64,000 nt of DNA from Monomorium pharaonis. Its lineage: Eukaryota; Arthropoda; Insecta; Hymenoptera; Formicidae. The stretch lies in the NCBI RefSeq assembly GCF_013373865.1, contig NC_050476.1, positions 12,489,001 through 12,553,000 on the forward strand. Reading direction: 5' to 3'. The notes beneath the pieces were generated by a model. The model did no database searches and was not told where the DNA came from. It saw only the letters and a list, made by a program, of their open reading frames with translations. Positions 1 to 10,920 of the stretch are shown piece by piece. Numbering within the stretch: the first letter of the stretch is position 1; every line of letters begins with the position of its first letter. Position numbers and translations under genes: made by a program.

Positions 1-1173
1 CTTGGGAGGAGCCGGAGCCTCACGCATAATCGCGGATACCGTGGCGCGAATTCTTGAAGCACGCAATGCAATCCAGATGACACGCACTTCGCGCGTGTAC
101 GGTATGGCGGTCGCGTTACCGGCCTTCTCCTGAGAATTAATGTTCTTCTACGCTACGACCCGGGGCCACGATCCTCGGCAAGTGCGCTTCACAAACGTAA
201 CTCTACGATACTCGAATCTTAGGGCCTCTACGAGTCCTTGACGGCCCGCTGCGCATGGGAGTCGATCGCTCGTTCCAACACTAAGAAGTACGCCTTCGCG
301 CACTGTACTACACTAAAGAGCTTGCTCCCAGAACGCTAGCGCGATCCGCCGACTCGCGAGTGGCTTTACAAAATTATACACGCGTTACGGGCAACCTCAC
401 CGGCTTCCTTGTCTCCCCAAGTTCTCTCCAAGGCCCTCGCTCCACCTCAGGACGTTCGTCCTTCGCTCGTTACGCCAGAAACTCGAGGACGACCGGGCTG
501 CCGATACGCTATCATGAACAGCTGGTGCGGAAGAGCGCGATCAAGACGCAAGGTGTTCAATCGCAAGTCGATGTGTTCCCCACGAAGAGGGTGCGCTACG
601 TGGCTGCGCGTGGCGTCAGCCAATAAGGGGTACCCGCTACGCGCTTCGCGACAGCTCGCCCTCAATGACGTACGCGACCCAATTTCGCGAGGCGTTCTTC
701 AATCGCGGGGCCCTTGATCCTCCTCCCTTGCAGGCGGCTTTCCGGTTAGTCTTATCTCCCCGGGGCCGATACGGGAGGCTGGTTAAAGCTGAAGGGTCTT
801 CCGCTGCTGCTGGCCTCGTCGGCTTTCCCGATGCGACGTCTCGTCCAGTTTTCTGCCGTGTCGCTCGCGGCTCCCCCTGGGAATCCCATGCCCCCGCGGT
901 AATCATCCTGTGCCTCGGCCCTGTCCTCTATTTTCCGCTGCTCCGCCAAGGCCGAATTCCTTGTCCTGTACGGTGATCCTCGGTATTTTCACCGAGTGAA
1001 GCGCCCGATGCAAAATACAAAAAGGTATATAATTAGAATTCGCAAATAATATCGCTAATGTGGCCCGCCGAGGATCGCAGTATACTCTCTGCACCTCCCG
1101 GCCGCTAGCGCAAGCACGGGCCTTGTGACGGCGGAGAGACGCTGCGACGCAACAGCGAAACTGCAACGTCACA
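1..1173. mobile_element. GC-rich non-coding block ending in an LTR-like terminus
   Basis: This block is much richer in G+C than its AT-rich surroundings and has no convincing reading frame. Its right edge is abrupt. It ends with a TTGTGACGG motif followed about 50 bp later by CGTCACA, then AT-rich host DNA. The same arrangement closes the element at 15407-17411, so I infer a related LTR-type element whose other end lies left of the window. No coding domain or primer site was recognised, so the class is uncertain. Confidence 0.35.
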
Positions 1174-1798
1174 ATACATATAATACGTATATAATATGTC
1201 TAATATAATATATGTGTATAATACGTTTTATACATATTATACAATTTTATACGTAGGGAATTTAGAAAACTACTTGCAGCCCCAAAATGCTCAACCCTAG
1301 GAGTACGTAATAATGTATATTTATAAAATATTTTAAAGAAGATGTAAACTTTGTTCGTCATTTTTAAAGTATTCTAATTCACAGAAAAAATTTCAGAAAT
1401 TTTCTAAAAGAGTATAAAATAATATAAAAATTCTGAAATTGAAACTTATACATGTAACATATGATTCATCCATATGTACACTTGAAAATGAGTTCATAGA
1501 AAATGTCGAAACTTCTGTATTTTTACTGCATATTTTTAAAAGTTTTTTATAAATTATACTGCGCTTGATAATTACTACACCTAACTTGTATCACCGTTTC
1601 CCAATATTTTGTTGTTGTTTATATAACAATTATTAAAAAATATAAAGACTTTTAAGAAAAACTTTGCTGTACATAAATAAATAAGTTAATCTTAATTTAC
1701 ATAAAAGGTATTATATTGAGATTACTTCAATTCTTTAGAAAAAAATTACGTTGGTTCAAAAGAAAAATTACAAACAGATAACCGATCAATGAACGAAC
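1174..1798. other. AT-rich stretch, no gene seen
   Basis: A low-complexity AT-rich sequence lies between the GC-rich block and the phospholipase exon. If the exon model is right, this is the following intron. I found no exon, RNA gene or bounded repeat in it. Confidence 0.5.
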
Positions 1799-1908
1799 CG
1801 CATATAGGTTTGGAACCGTGGTAACATCTCCAATAATATGGTACAAAATATTCTGAGAACATAAGGCATTCTGTAGCGTCATAACACCAGTCATGCATCT
1901 TGCAGCAC
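1799..1908 (-). CDS. Secreted phospholipase A2, active-site exon
   Basis: This exon encodes the catalytic part of a secreted calcium-dependent phospholipase A2, which hydrolyses the sn-2 ester of phospholipids. On the minus strand it follows a TTTCAG acceptor and opens with CCKMHDWCY, which holds the family's catalytic His-Asp pair. It continues through further cysteines (DATEC, YYWRCYHGSKPIC), as expected for a disulfide-rich enzyme. The first base completes the codon left open by the exon at 11651-11487, so the two join in phase across about 9.6 kb. I placed the donor at GTTCGT, which is weak; a slightly longer exon is possible. The C-terminal exons are not visible and probably lie left of the window. 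The fold is typical of group I/II-like insect enzymes rather than the bee-venom type. Confidence 0.8.
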
Positions 1909-2416
1909 CTGAAACATTATATTTTTTTCAATTAATATTTGTTTTCTATAAAAAAAAAAAACAAATATTGAAGGAAAACTTTTGAACATACAATTGACTT
2001 TTTTCTCTAATAGAAAGTTAAATAAAATTTTGATAAAATTTTAATAAACATAATGTTTTATTAAATTTAGTGAAATTTTAATGAATAAAATTTTAATTTT
2101 AATTATTTTGTTAAAAAATTATTTTTTACTTTAACCCTTTGCGGCATGATGATCGATATAGCAATCTACCTTGAAGTCATTTTTTAAATTTTTGAACACC
2201 GCATTTGAATACAGCATTTTATTATTTTTTCTTGTAATTTCACAGTTTTAATCCTATGCAGACAGTTAAGCGATCTACTTAATTGACTGACATGTTTAAA
2301 CATATACCGGTCGAAACAGTTAAGTTAATGTATTAATATTGTTATATGTTATATATACGTCGTTTAAAAGGACATTCTTTAAGATATACTGGTTATTGCA
2401 AAGAATAATAACACAT
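1909..2416. other. AT-rich intronic stretch, no gene seen
   Basis: This lies inside the long phospholipase intron. It is AT-rich with homopolymer runs. I see no exon or bounded repeat here. Confidence 0.5.
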
Positions 2417-2489
2417 GCCTCCATGGTCGAATTGACTAGGACGCCCTCATGGAATGATGGAAGATCCGGATTCGAACCCCGGCTGAAGT
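2417..2489 (+). repeat. tRNA-derived SINE head or tRNA pseudogene
   Basis: The stretch fits a Pol III type 2 promoter. TGGTCGAATTG at 2424-2434 matches the A-box consensus exactly, and GGATTCGAACC at 2468-2478 resembles a B box. Spacing is tRNA-like, but the acceptor and anticodon arms do not form a clean cloverleaf, so an active tRNA is unlikely. The following AATAAATTAATT and AT-rich tail would suit a SINE body. A cloverleaf search and a genome copy count would settle this. Confidence 0.4.
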
Positions 2490-2649
2490 ATTATTTCTCG
2501 CAATAAATTAATTTATAGTTTTTCGGGGAAGGGCGGATTTTCAGACGCTTTTGAGCATCGATATTTAGTAACTCTGTTGCAAGTCTAACGAAACCGGCGC
2601 ACAGTTTAAATGAGCTAAATAAATTTTAAATTAATAGATATACACGAAG

Positions 2650-2820
2650 TGATAGACACCCAAGAGTGGCCTTCACTTGGACACAGTGCAGATGGACATA
2701 TTGCAAATGGACACAAAATAATGTACACCGTACCTTTTTACACTGTAAAGTTGTACACCGCAAAGTTGTACAGCCCAAAGTTGTATTATCGTAGATTTCT
2801 ACACAGTAACCGTGACTACA

Positions 2821-2851
<31 letters not shown>

Positions 2852-3150
2852 GCACACGCACACGCACACGCGCGCGCACACGCACACGCACACGCGCGCG
2901 CTGGATGCAAGGGGGGCCTTCGGCCCCCCTCTGGCACCCATCTCGCTCGGTAGAGGTACCTTAAACAGAAGGGTATAGAAATGTATGGTGTACAACTTTG
3001 TGCGGCGTACAACTTCGTGGTGTACAAAATTCCTGTGTCCAAAAAACCGTGTCCATTTGAACTGTGTACATTATTTTGTCCATTTGCAACGTGTCTATCT
3101 GCACTGTGTCCAATTGTATTGTGTTCAAGTGACCCACTCCCGACATCCAA
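2650..3150. mobile_element. Foldback element with 15-bp-unit arms (locus A)
   Basis: Two inverted arms flank a CA/CG simple-repeat core (about 2818-2901) and a perfect GC hairpin. Each arm is a run of degenerate 15-bp units. The left arm has about ten, for example GTTGTACACCGCAAA next to GTTGTACAGCCCAAA; the right arm reads as their reverse complement, for example CGTGTCCATTTGAAC. The hairpin at 2910-2930 is AGGGGGGCC, loop TTC, then GGCCCCCCT. The outer ends resemble each other (GTGGCCTTCACTTGGACAC on the left, GTGGGTCACTTGAACAC inverted on the right). A near-match GACACCCAA / GACATCCAA lies near both ends and may be a target duplication. Related copies lie near 29.9 and 37.7 kb. I do not recognise the family. 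Confidence 0.7.
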
Positions 3151-3471
3151 TATTTACTTCAGATGACTGCCAAAAGATGGGTAATTAACACTTATTTTGC
3201 TAGTAGAGTGGAATCAAAGCATAGTTAAATCTCCAAACTACAATTTGATGGCGACACTAGTTCCATTTGTTATGGTACTTAAAAGGTAGAGAATGTTGAA
3301 TTAGTTATGGGTAATCACCCAGTGTGTATACGAAGGGTTAATATTGTTATATGCTAATAAATAAAATTTCTTACCTTTGAATACAAATTCGTTAGTAGAT
3401 TCTAATGTTTGGATTCACTAAACTAACATTGCATATTTAAATTCCGTAAAATTTAGTTTTCAGTTGTTTAT
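3151..3471. other. Unassigned intronic stretch
   Basis: This moderately AT-rich sequence lies between the locus A foldback and a long inverted-repeat arm. No gene or bounded element was seen. Confidence 0.5.
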
Positions 3472-3715
3472 TATGATCATATCCTATTTAACCTAAGTGA
3501 TATATAAAAAATCCAAGAATACTTTTGATAAATTCAACATAAGTGATATTATTTTATAACGAAAAACTTTTGATCAAATTCAATCTAAGTAATATACATT
3601 CCTAAAATGATATAACTTTGATTATTAAAGTAACAATTATTTTAAATAAAAAATTATTGTATTCACACACACACAAATTAATTTTTCTACAAAAATAATG
3701 ATATGTAAATATTTT
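3472..3715. repeat. Left arm of a long inverted repeat
   Basis: This stretch is the reverse complement of 5946-6324 apart from small differences and one later insertion in the right arm. Recurrent motifs are TGATCAAATTCAA, a TAAGTGATAT core and AATAATGATATGTAAAT. The arms enclose 2.2 kb that includes a solo LTR and a hairpin repeat, so this is an old foldback element that later received other insertions. Confidence 0.7.
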
Positions 3716-4105
3716 AATATATAAATTTTAATATATAAATTAGTTTGGAAGAAAATTTGTAAGATTTTGTATTAAAACAAATTATTCGGTTTAGCGGCGC
3801 CAAGTTCTTGTAGTAAAATATTTATTTGTAGTAAAACCTTTATTTGTATTAAAATATTTATTTGTAATATTTTTTATTTAATTTGTAATTTGTAATCAAA
3901 CTATGAATACTAGCCAAAGAATAAGCATCTATTTTTATAGATTGGCGCATATCTTTTCATATCATTATTTTTGTAGAAAAAAAACTTAAGGGGCTAAATA
4001 CACCAAGAGACGTAAAAAATAGACCTTTTTCTCGATTTTTTTTTTGAAACATAATGTATGTAATTAATCCTAGTTTTTTTTACTTTAAAATACATTTTCA
4101 GAACA
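3716..4105. other. AT-rich interior of the long inverted repeat
   Basis: AT-rich sequence with repeated TTTATTTGTA-like runs and no coding signal. A GGCGCCAAG motif near 3795 recurs inverted in the adjacent LTR near 4280, but its meaning is unclear. Confidence 0.45.
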
Positions 4106-4109
4106 CGTT

Positions 4110-4868
4110 TGTAACGAACCTCCCGTCCGCCGGCATCACCGACCGCGCACAGCCCGGCTGGACACCCGCCGGGCCGCAAAACGGGCACCGGCTCCGATCC
4201 CGACCAGAATACGACCAAGAGAAGCTTCCCGCGACACGGCGATTAGGGTAAAGTGTTCTCTGCCTTAGCCAAAAGCTCTTGGCGCCGCTCGCATCTAAAA
4301 CTCCTAGTGACTACTCCGTAGCAGAGGGTAGAGCGTCTCCGCCTTCGCTGAGAGTTCTCGGCTACGGATCTTTCTCAACGCCCGATTACCCGGCTCGAAC
4401 ACAACGAGGGTGGAGTGTTCTTCATATCCATCGAGAATTATCGAGATCGATACTGGCGTTTCTTAGATCATCGCAAAATCCGAAATCATCGCGCGATAGT
4501 CAAAACACTCCGCGCTTCACGCTTCATACCGCGCACCGGCGATCTCGAGGCTCCGGCGATTACCGTCCGCCGCGCCGCTTATCTCACCGCGTCACGAAGT
4601 TCCGCTTCTCGCCTCAGGGCACTGCCCGCCGGCTTGTCGCCGCACACCGCGACTTCCACAAGATATTCACGCGACCGGAGAACAGCTGTTTCAGCCGAGC
4701 GACGCTTTGTATATAAAATCTGTAAATACTTGTACATACATTTTTAAGAGTAAAATATATTATGACGTTTTATTAAACTCAACCGAATCGAGTCTATTGT
4801 CTCAGAGACCTTTCCTACACCCGATCCCGGCGAACTAAAAGTCCGCGTAGGAAATACGGTCCGTTACA
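4110..4868 (+). mobile_element. Solo LTR, 759 bp, with 4-bp target duplication
   Basis: The element begins TGTAACG and ends CGTTACA, giving inverted TG...CA termini, and is flanked by the 4-bp duplication CGTT (4106-4109 and 4869-4872). It is GC-rich against an AT-rich background. A TATATAAA box lies at about 4710-4717, roughly 160 bp before the 3' end, as in the U3-R part of an LTR. No internal retroviral-type domain is adjacent, so it is a solo LTR left by recombination. The 4-bp duplication favours a Ty3/Gypsy-type integrase. Open frames inside it look incidental. Confidence 0.75.
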
Positions 4869-4872
4869 CGTT

Positions 4873-5135
4873 TCAGAATAAATTTGAACTGAAAATATTA
4901 AAAATGGCGGAGATATTGTTCTCATCGCAAGATGAGTTGTTGAAAAAAGACGCTCCGCGGTGCCAATTGCAGTTCGTACAGGACTTATCTGAAACAGATC
5001 AGACTAGAATTTTCTTAAGCTGAATAATATTATCTAGTTTTTATTGTAGCCGATTTTTAAAATATCGATTTTTGGCAAAATGGCGGCCGTTTAAAGAAAA
5101 AAAGCGATTTTTTTTCCTGGTAAAAATGTAAAATC
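4873..5135. other. Interior of the inverted-repeat element
   Basis: Short unassigned sequence between the solo LTR and the hairpin repeat. No gene was seen. Confidence 0.4.
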
Positions 5136-5353
5136 GGAGCGTAAGTTGAATGTAAAGGGAGAGTAAGAGCGTAAGTTGAATGTAAAGTGAGAGTAATAGA
5201 AGCGTTAACAAACCTTCTACGAAGCGTAAATTGAAACAATGAAATGTAAAAGAAGCGTTAACACTTCTTTTACGTTTTATTGTTTCAATTTACACTTCGT
5301 AGAAGGTTTGTTAACGCTTCTATTATTCTCCCTTTACATTTGATTTACGCTCC
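5136..5353. repeat. Large imperfect hairpin repeat
   Basis: The two arms are near-perfect reverse complements with a short centre near 5256. Each arm carries GGAGCGTAA, AGAAGCGTTAACAAACC and CTTCTACGAAG. The left arm also has an internal duplication of about 30 bp (GAGCGTAAGTTGAATGTAAA twice). The transcript would form a long hairpin on either strand. This is a non-coding foldback or MITE-like sequence. Confidence 0.75.
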
Positions 5354-5945
5354 AATTTTTCATTTTCACCAGAGTTAAGATAAAAATCGGTCGTTTATCT
5401 AACTTTAAAAAAAAGTAAGGGCTTGGAAAAAAAACCGCTACCATAAAGACTGCCTTTTTTGTGTAGATTAAGCTCTCCAAATTTCAAATAAATCGGTCCA
5501 GCCGTTTCCGAGATATTTTTGGCACGCGTTTTGAAAATATGGTTTCGAGAAAAATGTGTATAAAGTTTGATATTCGGTTAAAACGTAGATAATTTTTTTC
5601 CAAACTTACATGAAATCATTCACTCCAGGGCCATACAGTGAACCTTCCCCAGATGTAGCGGCATTAAAGGCTTCGATTCTAGCTTGCCGGCATAATATTT
5701 TTGCGTAAGCTACCTGTTGCGAAGGATTGGAAGGCGTTCATCGCGCCCCAGCGTTGTCGAACGCGCTTGGACCTTTCTTGCTATATCTCCGACAATTTTT
5801 AATCACTTTGAAACTTGCAGGGGATATTCTCAAGACCTTATACTTTACGAATATGCAAAAAACGAAAAATGCATATTTTCAAAATTTCTAGGTGTATGTA
5901 GTTTTTTAATATTCTCATTTTGTAGTGTTTATTTTTAATTAGCGC
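5354..5945. other. Unassigned repeat-like stretch
   Basis: No gene was seen. The phrase CAGCCGTTTCCGAGAT near 5508 recurs with one change near 10167, which suggests a dispersed non-coding repeat. Confidence 0.45.
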
Positions 5946-6324
5946 AAAATATTTACATATCATTATTTTTGTAGAAAAATTAATTTCCCACATAGCACAA
6001 AAATTGCAATTACATTGTAGCAATATTGCTGCAAGATTACAATGTTGTTGCAACATTGCTGTAATATAACTGCAATTTTTGTGTTACGTGGGTTGTGTGT
6101 GTAAGTACATGTAAGTACAATAATTTTTTATTTAAAATATTTGTTACTTTAATAATTAAAGTTATACCATTTTAAGAATGTATATTACTTAGGTTGAATT
6201 TGATCAAAAGTTTTATCTTGGATTTGTGACTTTTTTCGTTATAAAAAAATATCACTTATGTTGAATTTATCAAAAGTATTCGTGGATTTTTTATATATCA
6301 CTTAGGTTGAATTGGATATGATCA
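5946..6324. repeat. Right arm of the long inverted repeat, split by a small MITE
   Basis: Reverse complement of 3472-3715. The match is interrupted only by a 106-bp palindromic insert at 5987-6092, after which it resumes. This shows that the MITE arrived later than the inverted repeat. Confidence 0.7.
5987..6092. mobile_element. Small palindromic MITE (CCCACATAGCAC ends)
   Basis: The insert begins CCCACATAGCACAAAAATTG and ends with the inverted version CAATTTTTGTGTTACGTGGG. The two halves pair along almost their whole length. Comparison with the uninterrupted left arm at 3472-3715 gives the empty site directly. Similar CCCACATAGCAC-type ends occur near 15336 and 21786. Confidence 0.75.
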
Positions 6325-6482
6325 AAAGTATTATCTTGGATTTTGTAATTTTTTCCTTAAAGAATAATCACACACTTGGCGCGCATTTTTTACCTTTTTT
6401 AAAAAGATTATTTGGTTCGGATATCATGCATTTTGTAGTATTTACTGATTATATACCACTTAGATTAAATTTGATATGATCA
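6325..6482. other. Dispersed AT-rich repeat flanking the LTR insertion
   Basis: This sequence contains the phrase GATATGATCAAAAG followed by TATTATCTTGGATTTTG. The same phrase resumes after the inserted LTR at 8403 and so identifies the pre-insertion site. Confidence 0.5.
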
Positions 6483-6811
6483 AAAGTGTTACGTCCGGCA
6501 GACTCTACGATTTTCCTTCGTCAGAGAAGCAAATAAGATTACAAAAGAAATTCCATTTCAACGGTCTCCGATAATTTTTTATGCGTCTAGGATTGGTCTG
6601 TTAGAAACGTGACAACAAACATGGATGGACAAAACCACCAAATTAATAATTTTAACTCCTTTTGAATATTGAGTCAACAAACAATAAATTCTGAACGTAG
6701 AAATAAAAAAACAAACTCGGCAAGGTTTCACGTTTCCTCACAAAAAAATGAGCAATAAAGAATCCAAATATTAGCAAAAAATAAATAATTGTTTCCTCTA
6801 TCTGCAAACCA

Positions 6812-6851
6812 TACCGTAGCACGTCTAGCACGTCTAGCACGTCTAGCACGA
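6812..6851. repeat. 10-bp minisatellite
   Basis: About four copies of the 10-bp unit CACGTCTAGC in tandem, inside the long LTR-type insertion. Confidence 0.85.
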
Positions 6852-7560
6852 TAGAATGATTTATCTTTTTAAACCCTAAGGAAAGATAACCTACGCAATT
6901 AGGATATTTAAACCACCTACATCTGGATCCTCCCTTTGTAAGACTCTATTTATATATATATATAATATAACCTTGAAGAGAAATAGTAATTAGTAACGTG
7001 TAAGGGGAGTAATTAGTAACAAGAGAGAATAAGATCAGTGAGAGTCATCACACGCAGAAAGTCAGTCAAAACACTATCAGTTAGTTACCCAAAGTTAGTT
7101 AGTGAGTCAGTTAATTAGTTAAAGAAAATAAAACAGCAGTGATGGAAATAACAGTAGGAAAATAATATGAAGTTAGTAAAAAGGTTGTATAGCAATAGTT
7201 GTAATAGAATGTAATCATGTAGAATCAGTGTGCGAATAAACTTTAGTGCCGTTCCATCAAGAAATCTATTCGATTCCGACAGATTTGTTCGAGAACCAGT
7301 AATAAGTAAGTCCTACAATCACTATTTCTTTCTTTTGTTTTTAAGTTACTCATTTACTCCTTTTCGTTTTTAAGTCTTTAAGAGCCACTCCTTTGAGTAA
7401 GTCCCACGATCACATCTACTCCCTTCCGTTTTAATTCTTTAAGACACGCTCCTATTATTTATAAATAATTCCCTCTTAGAGTTTTTTTGTCCCCCTTTTT
7501 TCCCCGAACCTCGTGGATTCCAAGTGTGATCCTCGCGAATTCCGCTCACCTTTATCAAAT

Positions 7561-7760
7561 CTCGAGGATCCCGTGTGCGAATCTCAACATTCTACATCTT
7601 CTTTCAATCTCGAAGATTCCGCGTGCAATTATCAACATTCTTCACCTTCTTTTGATCTCGAGGATTCCGCGTGCGATTCTCAACATCCATCTTTTAACCT
7701 CTCACGACCTCGAGAATCCCGCGTGTGATTCTCGCCATCCCTTATCCTCTCACGACTTCA
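7561..7760. repeat. 48-bp tandem repeat inside the long LTR
   Basis: Units starting with CTCGAGGAT or close variants recur at 7561, 7609, 7657 and about 7709. Each includes CCGCGTGYGATTCTCAACAT with a T-rich spacer. It reads as an open frame only because 48 is a multiple of three; I do not consider it a gene. Confidence 0.75.
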
Positions 7761-8496
7761 AGCATCCCTGTTTTCCTCACGTAACCATTTAGTAAACCCT
7801 TCGACTATTTCCTTGTTCCGCGTTTATCGTTATAACTATAGAATTAAAATGAAAAAATCTTTTTGGTTCCCTTTTTCTGTCTACCACATACTTATATAAT
7901 ATCTGTACAACTATATATACATACTTACTATGCGTTTTAAATTCGATTATACCACCGTTATTACAAAATTGTCAAATCACGACTTCAGCGCTTATTTGTA
8001 TTCTGTTTTATTTTTTAAAATTTTGTTATAATATTACAATAAATACTATTGTTAATTTTACGTAAAATTTTATTATTTATTTAAGTTTTTACGACCTCCC
8101 TTCATCCCGAACAAAGATAGCACTTGGTCCGATCACAAGTTAAAAATTCAATTCGTTTACTCAAAACTTGGACCGACGAACGCACGACTCAAAAACGGGT
8201 TATAACGAGCTTACCGGCACGGTGACCCACATTTTTTAGTCGCAAAATGTGTTTGACCCGAGGCATTTACCCTCTCTTAATTTGTGTGCCTACGGGAATT
8301 CTATGTTTTGTTACGTCCTTCCCCGCCTTACCTGTTCTCCTTGAAATATCTTTCCAATAAAATAAATAAAGTTAAATCCTATAAGGCTGGACGTAACAAA
8401 AGAATTATCTTGGATTTTGTAATTTTTTTCCTTAAAAAAAACCACACACTGAGCGCACTTTTTATTTTTTTTCAGAAAGGTAATTTGGTTTTTAAT

Positions 8497-9210
8497 TTTT
8501 CATTGGTGTTGATGGTTAAATAAATGAGGTGTGATGTATATAGAGATATTGTGCATTGGTTAAATATTAATAATGTTGTAAAAATGAGGACCATCTTTTG
8601 TCACCAAGATACTAGCAATTATATATGTCACTAGTAAACCAAAGAATAAAAATTTGTGTTATTAAAAATATTTATTTAAAGTTTTATTCAAGCCAATTAA
8701 TAGTTAATATTGATTGACAATTACAGCAACATTTAACTAATCACAATTCTGTATCACATCTTATCTATCTCATCGACACCAATGTAAAATCTGAACTTGT
8801 TACTCACTGATTAATTAATTTTACATTGGTGTTGATGATTAAATAGATAAAGTGTGACGTAGTTGTGGATCTGTTAAATATTGATAACGTTACAAAGATA
8901 AGAACCATCTTTTATCACCAAGGTACTAGCAATTATTTACGTTACTACTAAAATAAACAATAAAAGTTAGTATTATTAAAAACATTGAAAGTTTTATTCA
9001 AGCTAATTAATAGTTAATATTACTGCAACTGATCCACAATTTAACTGATCCACAATTCTACATCACACAACATCTTACTTATCATCGATACCAGTGTAAA
9101 ATCTGAGCTTGTTACTCAGTGATTAATTTATTTTACATTGGTGTTGATGATTAAATATATGAAGTGCGATGTAAAGTTGTACATCCGTTAAATATTGATA
9201 ACGTTGTAAG
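8497..9210. repeat. About 315-bp tandem repeat with internal palindrome
   Basis: A unit beginning with an ACATTGGTGTTGATG phrase recurs near 8500, 8823 and 9136; the third copy stops at about 9210. Each full unit also holds the inverse phrase CATCGACACCAATGTAAAAT, so successive copies can pair. Shared landmarks are ACCATCTTTTRTCACCAAG, TACTAGCAATTAT and GTTTTATTCAAGC. It is non-coding. Confidence 0.75.
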
Positions 9211-10509
9211 GACACTGACCACTCTCGCTGTTTTTCTCCCTCATTTACATTTTTGGCGCGGATTTTCGCCAGTCTTGCGTTCACTCTCGCCTGCCAAGTA
9301 TCTCGTTTTCAATTAGGCGGTAGCGCTCAATGTGCCGACTTATTTACACACAGTTATCAAACGAATTAAACTTTGTTACTTTTTATTTTCTTCTTTGATT
9401 ACGTATTGTTTTTTCTCGGGTCACGAATTCTCTTCGCGTAGTGCCAGTTTTGCGGGAAGCGAAGTCAAGCAACGCGCTCGCAATCGAACAGCTGTCTCGA
9501 GAGCCATCGTCAGTTTCGGCCGTGTGCAAGATTTCTGCTACGTTGGGGCGTTGTGACACACGCTCGACAAGATTTCCGTCGCGATCGCTAAAGGCAGGAG
9601 AAAAATCGTTCGACAAGAAGATTTCCGATCGTCAAAGTTAACTCGTCGCTCCCGCGCACTCGTGCTATTTGTGATCCGAGATCAATGTACAATTGAATTT
9701 GGATGTTTATGAATAAACTGTGTGTGTGAAGTGACAATTCTCTGTTTCGTTCTTTCAATTGTGCTCGTTCTACCTCCAGCGAATCCGCGGATTCGCGCAA
9801 CACGCTCTCCGCGTTCAAGTCTGAGCAGTTCCGGTATCTAGTGTGCTCGGTTGCCTTCGGCAAACGAGAGCACGCGCACACCCAAGAAGCATGCGAATGT
9901 GACCGCTGTTCATGTCATCATACCATTATATTTTGTCGGTATGAAAGGTTCGTAAATAATTTAAATGCGCGTTTATCAAGTTATAGCACACAAGCGCCTC
10001 TTGTATAAAAAATGTGAAAGTGACATTTTCTAAAGTTGACGATGGCGTATTTTTGCGTCGTGATATCTCCTTTTATAGGGTACGTAGAAGAAAGATAAAA
10101 ACAGTTTTTTTTTTATAAATCAACCCCAAGCTTTCGATTGAACCTAGTTAGAACTTGATCAGTTCAGCCGTTTCTGAGATCCAATAATCTCAAGTGCTCG
10201 CAAGTCGTGTACTCGCGTAAAAGAGCACGGTCGGGCTCGCGCTGCGCTTTCACTTGGCGCGAGCCACTACCGTGTCTCTTGATCTGAAAGCATTAATTTT
10301 TATTAACTTTTATAAAATATTAGTATTTAAAATAGCAAAATTGATTGTTTCTTACTGAAAAAATGTCAGCAACAAAATACATTTGAAGTATTTATAAATA
10401 CAGTAGACGCTCAATAAGACAAAAAGTATGAAAAAGAATATAAAAAGAATAAAAATATGAAATCTCAAAAGAAGTAATTTTTTTCATTCATTATTTTGAA
10501 TTTTCTATT
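9211..10509. other. Unassigned stretch with a GC-rich island
   Basis: About 9211-9960 is richer in G+C and starts abruptly where the tandem repeat breaks off, so an inserted element is likely; a second boundary was not found. An AATAAA lies near 9712. From about 9960 on, the sequence is AT-rich, with the dispersed phrase CAGCCGTTTCTGAGAT near 10167. No coding gene was recognised. Confidence 0.4.
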
Positions 10510-10920
10510 TTAAACGCAAATTTCAAAAATTTGATGATTTACACATAATCAGTCTAGAAAAGCTCTGTATATTTGTTCTTGTAAAAAAATAGATAAGAAA
10601 TTCTAAAATTTGTTTGACCCGAGAAAGTTCTGTATATCAATTTCTATAAAAAACCAATAAAAAATATTTAAAATCGCGAGTCGTCATTTTGGATCTGCCA
10701 TTTAAAAAAAAATTGACTAAATCTGACGGTAGATTTGTATTCAGGGATTCGAAAAATCTTTGTATACCAATTTCCGATAAAAAAATATTCAAAATCGTGA
10801 GCTACCATTTTGAATCCGCCATTTTGAAAAAAATTATCGAAATCTGCAGATGGCAGATTCGTAATCAGCGATCCTAAAAAGCTTCTGTATATCAATTTTC
10901 GTAAAAATTCGATGAATTGA
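10510..10920. repeat. Degenerate tandem repeat of about 110-120 bp
   Basis: Phrases such as CTGTATATCAATTT and AATATTTAAAATCGCGAG recur three to four times with variation, each followed by a CCATTTTGAATCYGCC-like stretch. It is non-coding and similar in style to 22830-23010. Confidence 0.55.

Larger units (their letters stand above)
6487..8398 (+). mobile_element. Long non-coding LTR-type insertion, 1912 bp
   Basis: The element begins TGTTACGTCC and ends GGACGTAACA, a perfect 10-bp terminal inverted repeat with TG...CA ends. It is flanked by AAAG at 6483-6486 and 8399-8402. The surrounding repeat reads through when the insert is removed. A TATA-rich stretch lies near 6951 and a tandem 48-bp array near 7561. 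There is no coding domain, primer site or internal region, so the simplest reading is an unusually long solo LTR; a non-autonomous element with LTR-like ends is the alternative. Confidence 0.65.

Noticed and set aside
2820..2901. CRISPR-like or other functional repeat array
   Set aside because: It is a simple alternating CA/CG tract in a eukaryotic foldback, with no spacer structure.
4279..4747. 145- and 110-codon frames near 4.3-4.7 kb
   Set aside because: They lie within the solo LTR and have no domain or splice structure.
5838..6056. 72-codon minus-strand frame
   Set aside because: It runs through the arm of a foldback and an inserted MITE, so it is incidental.
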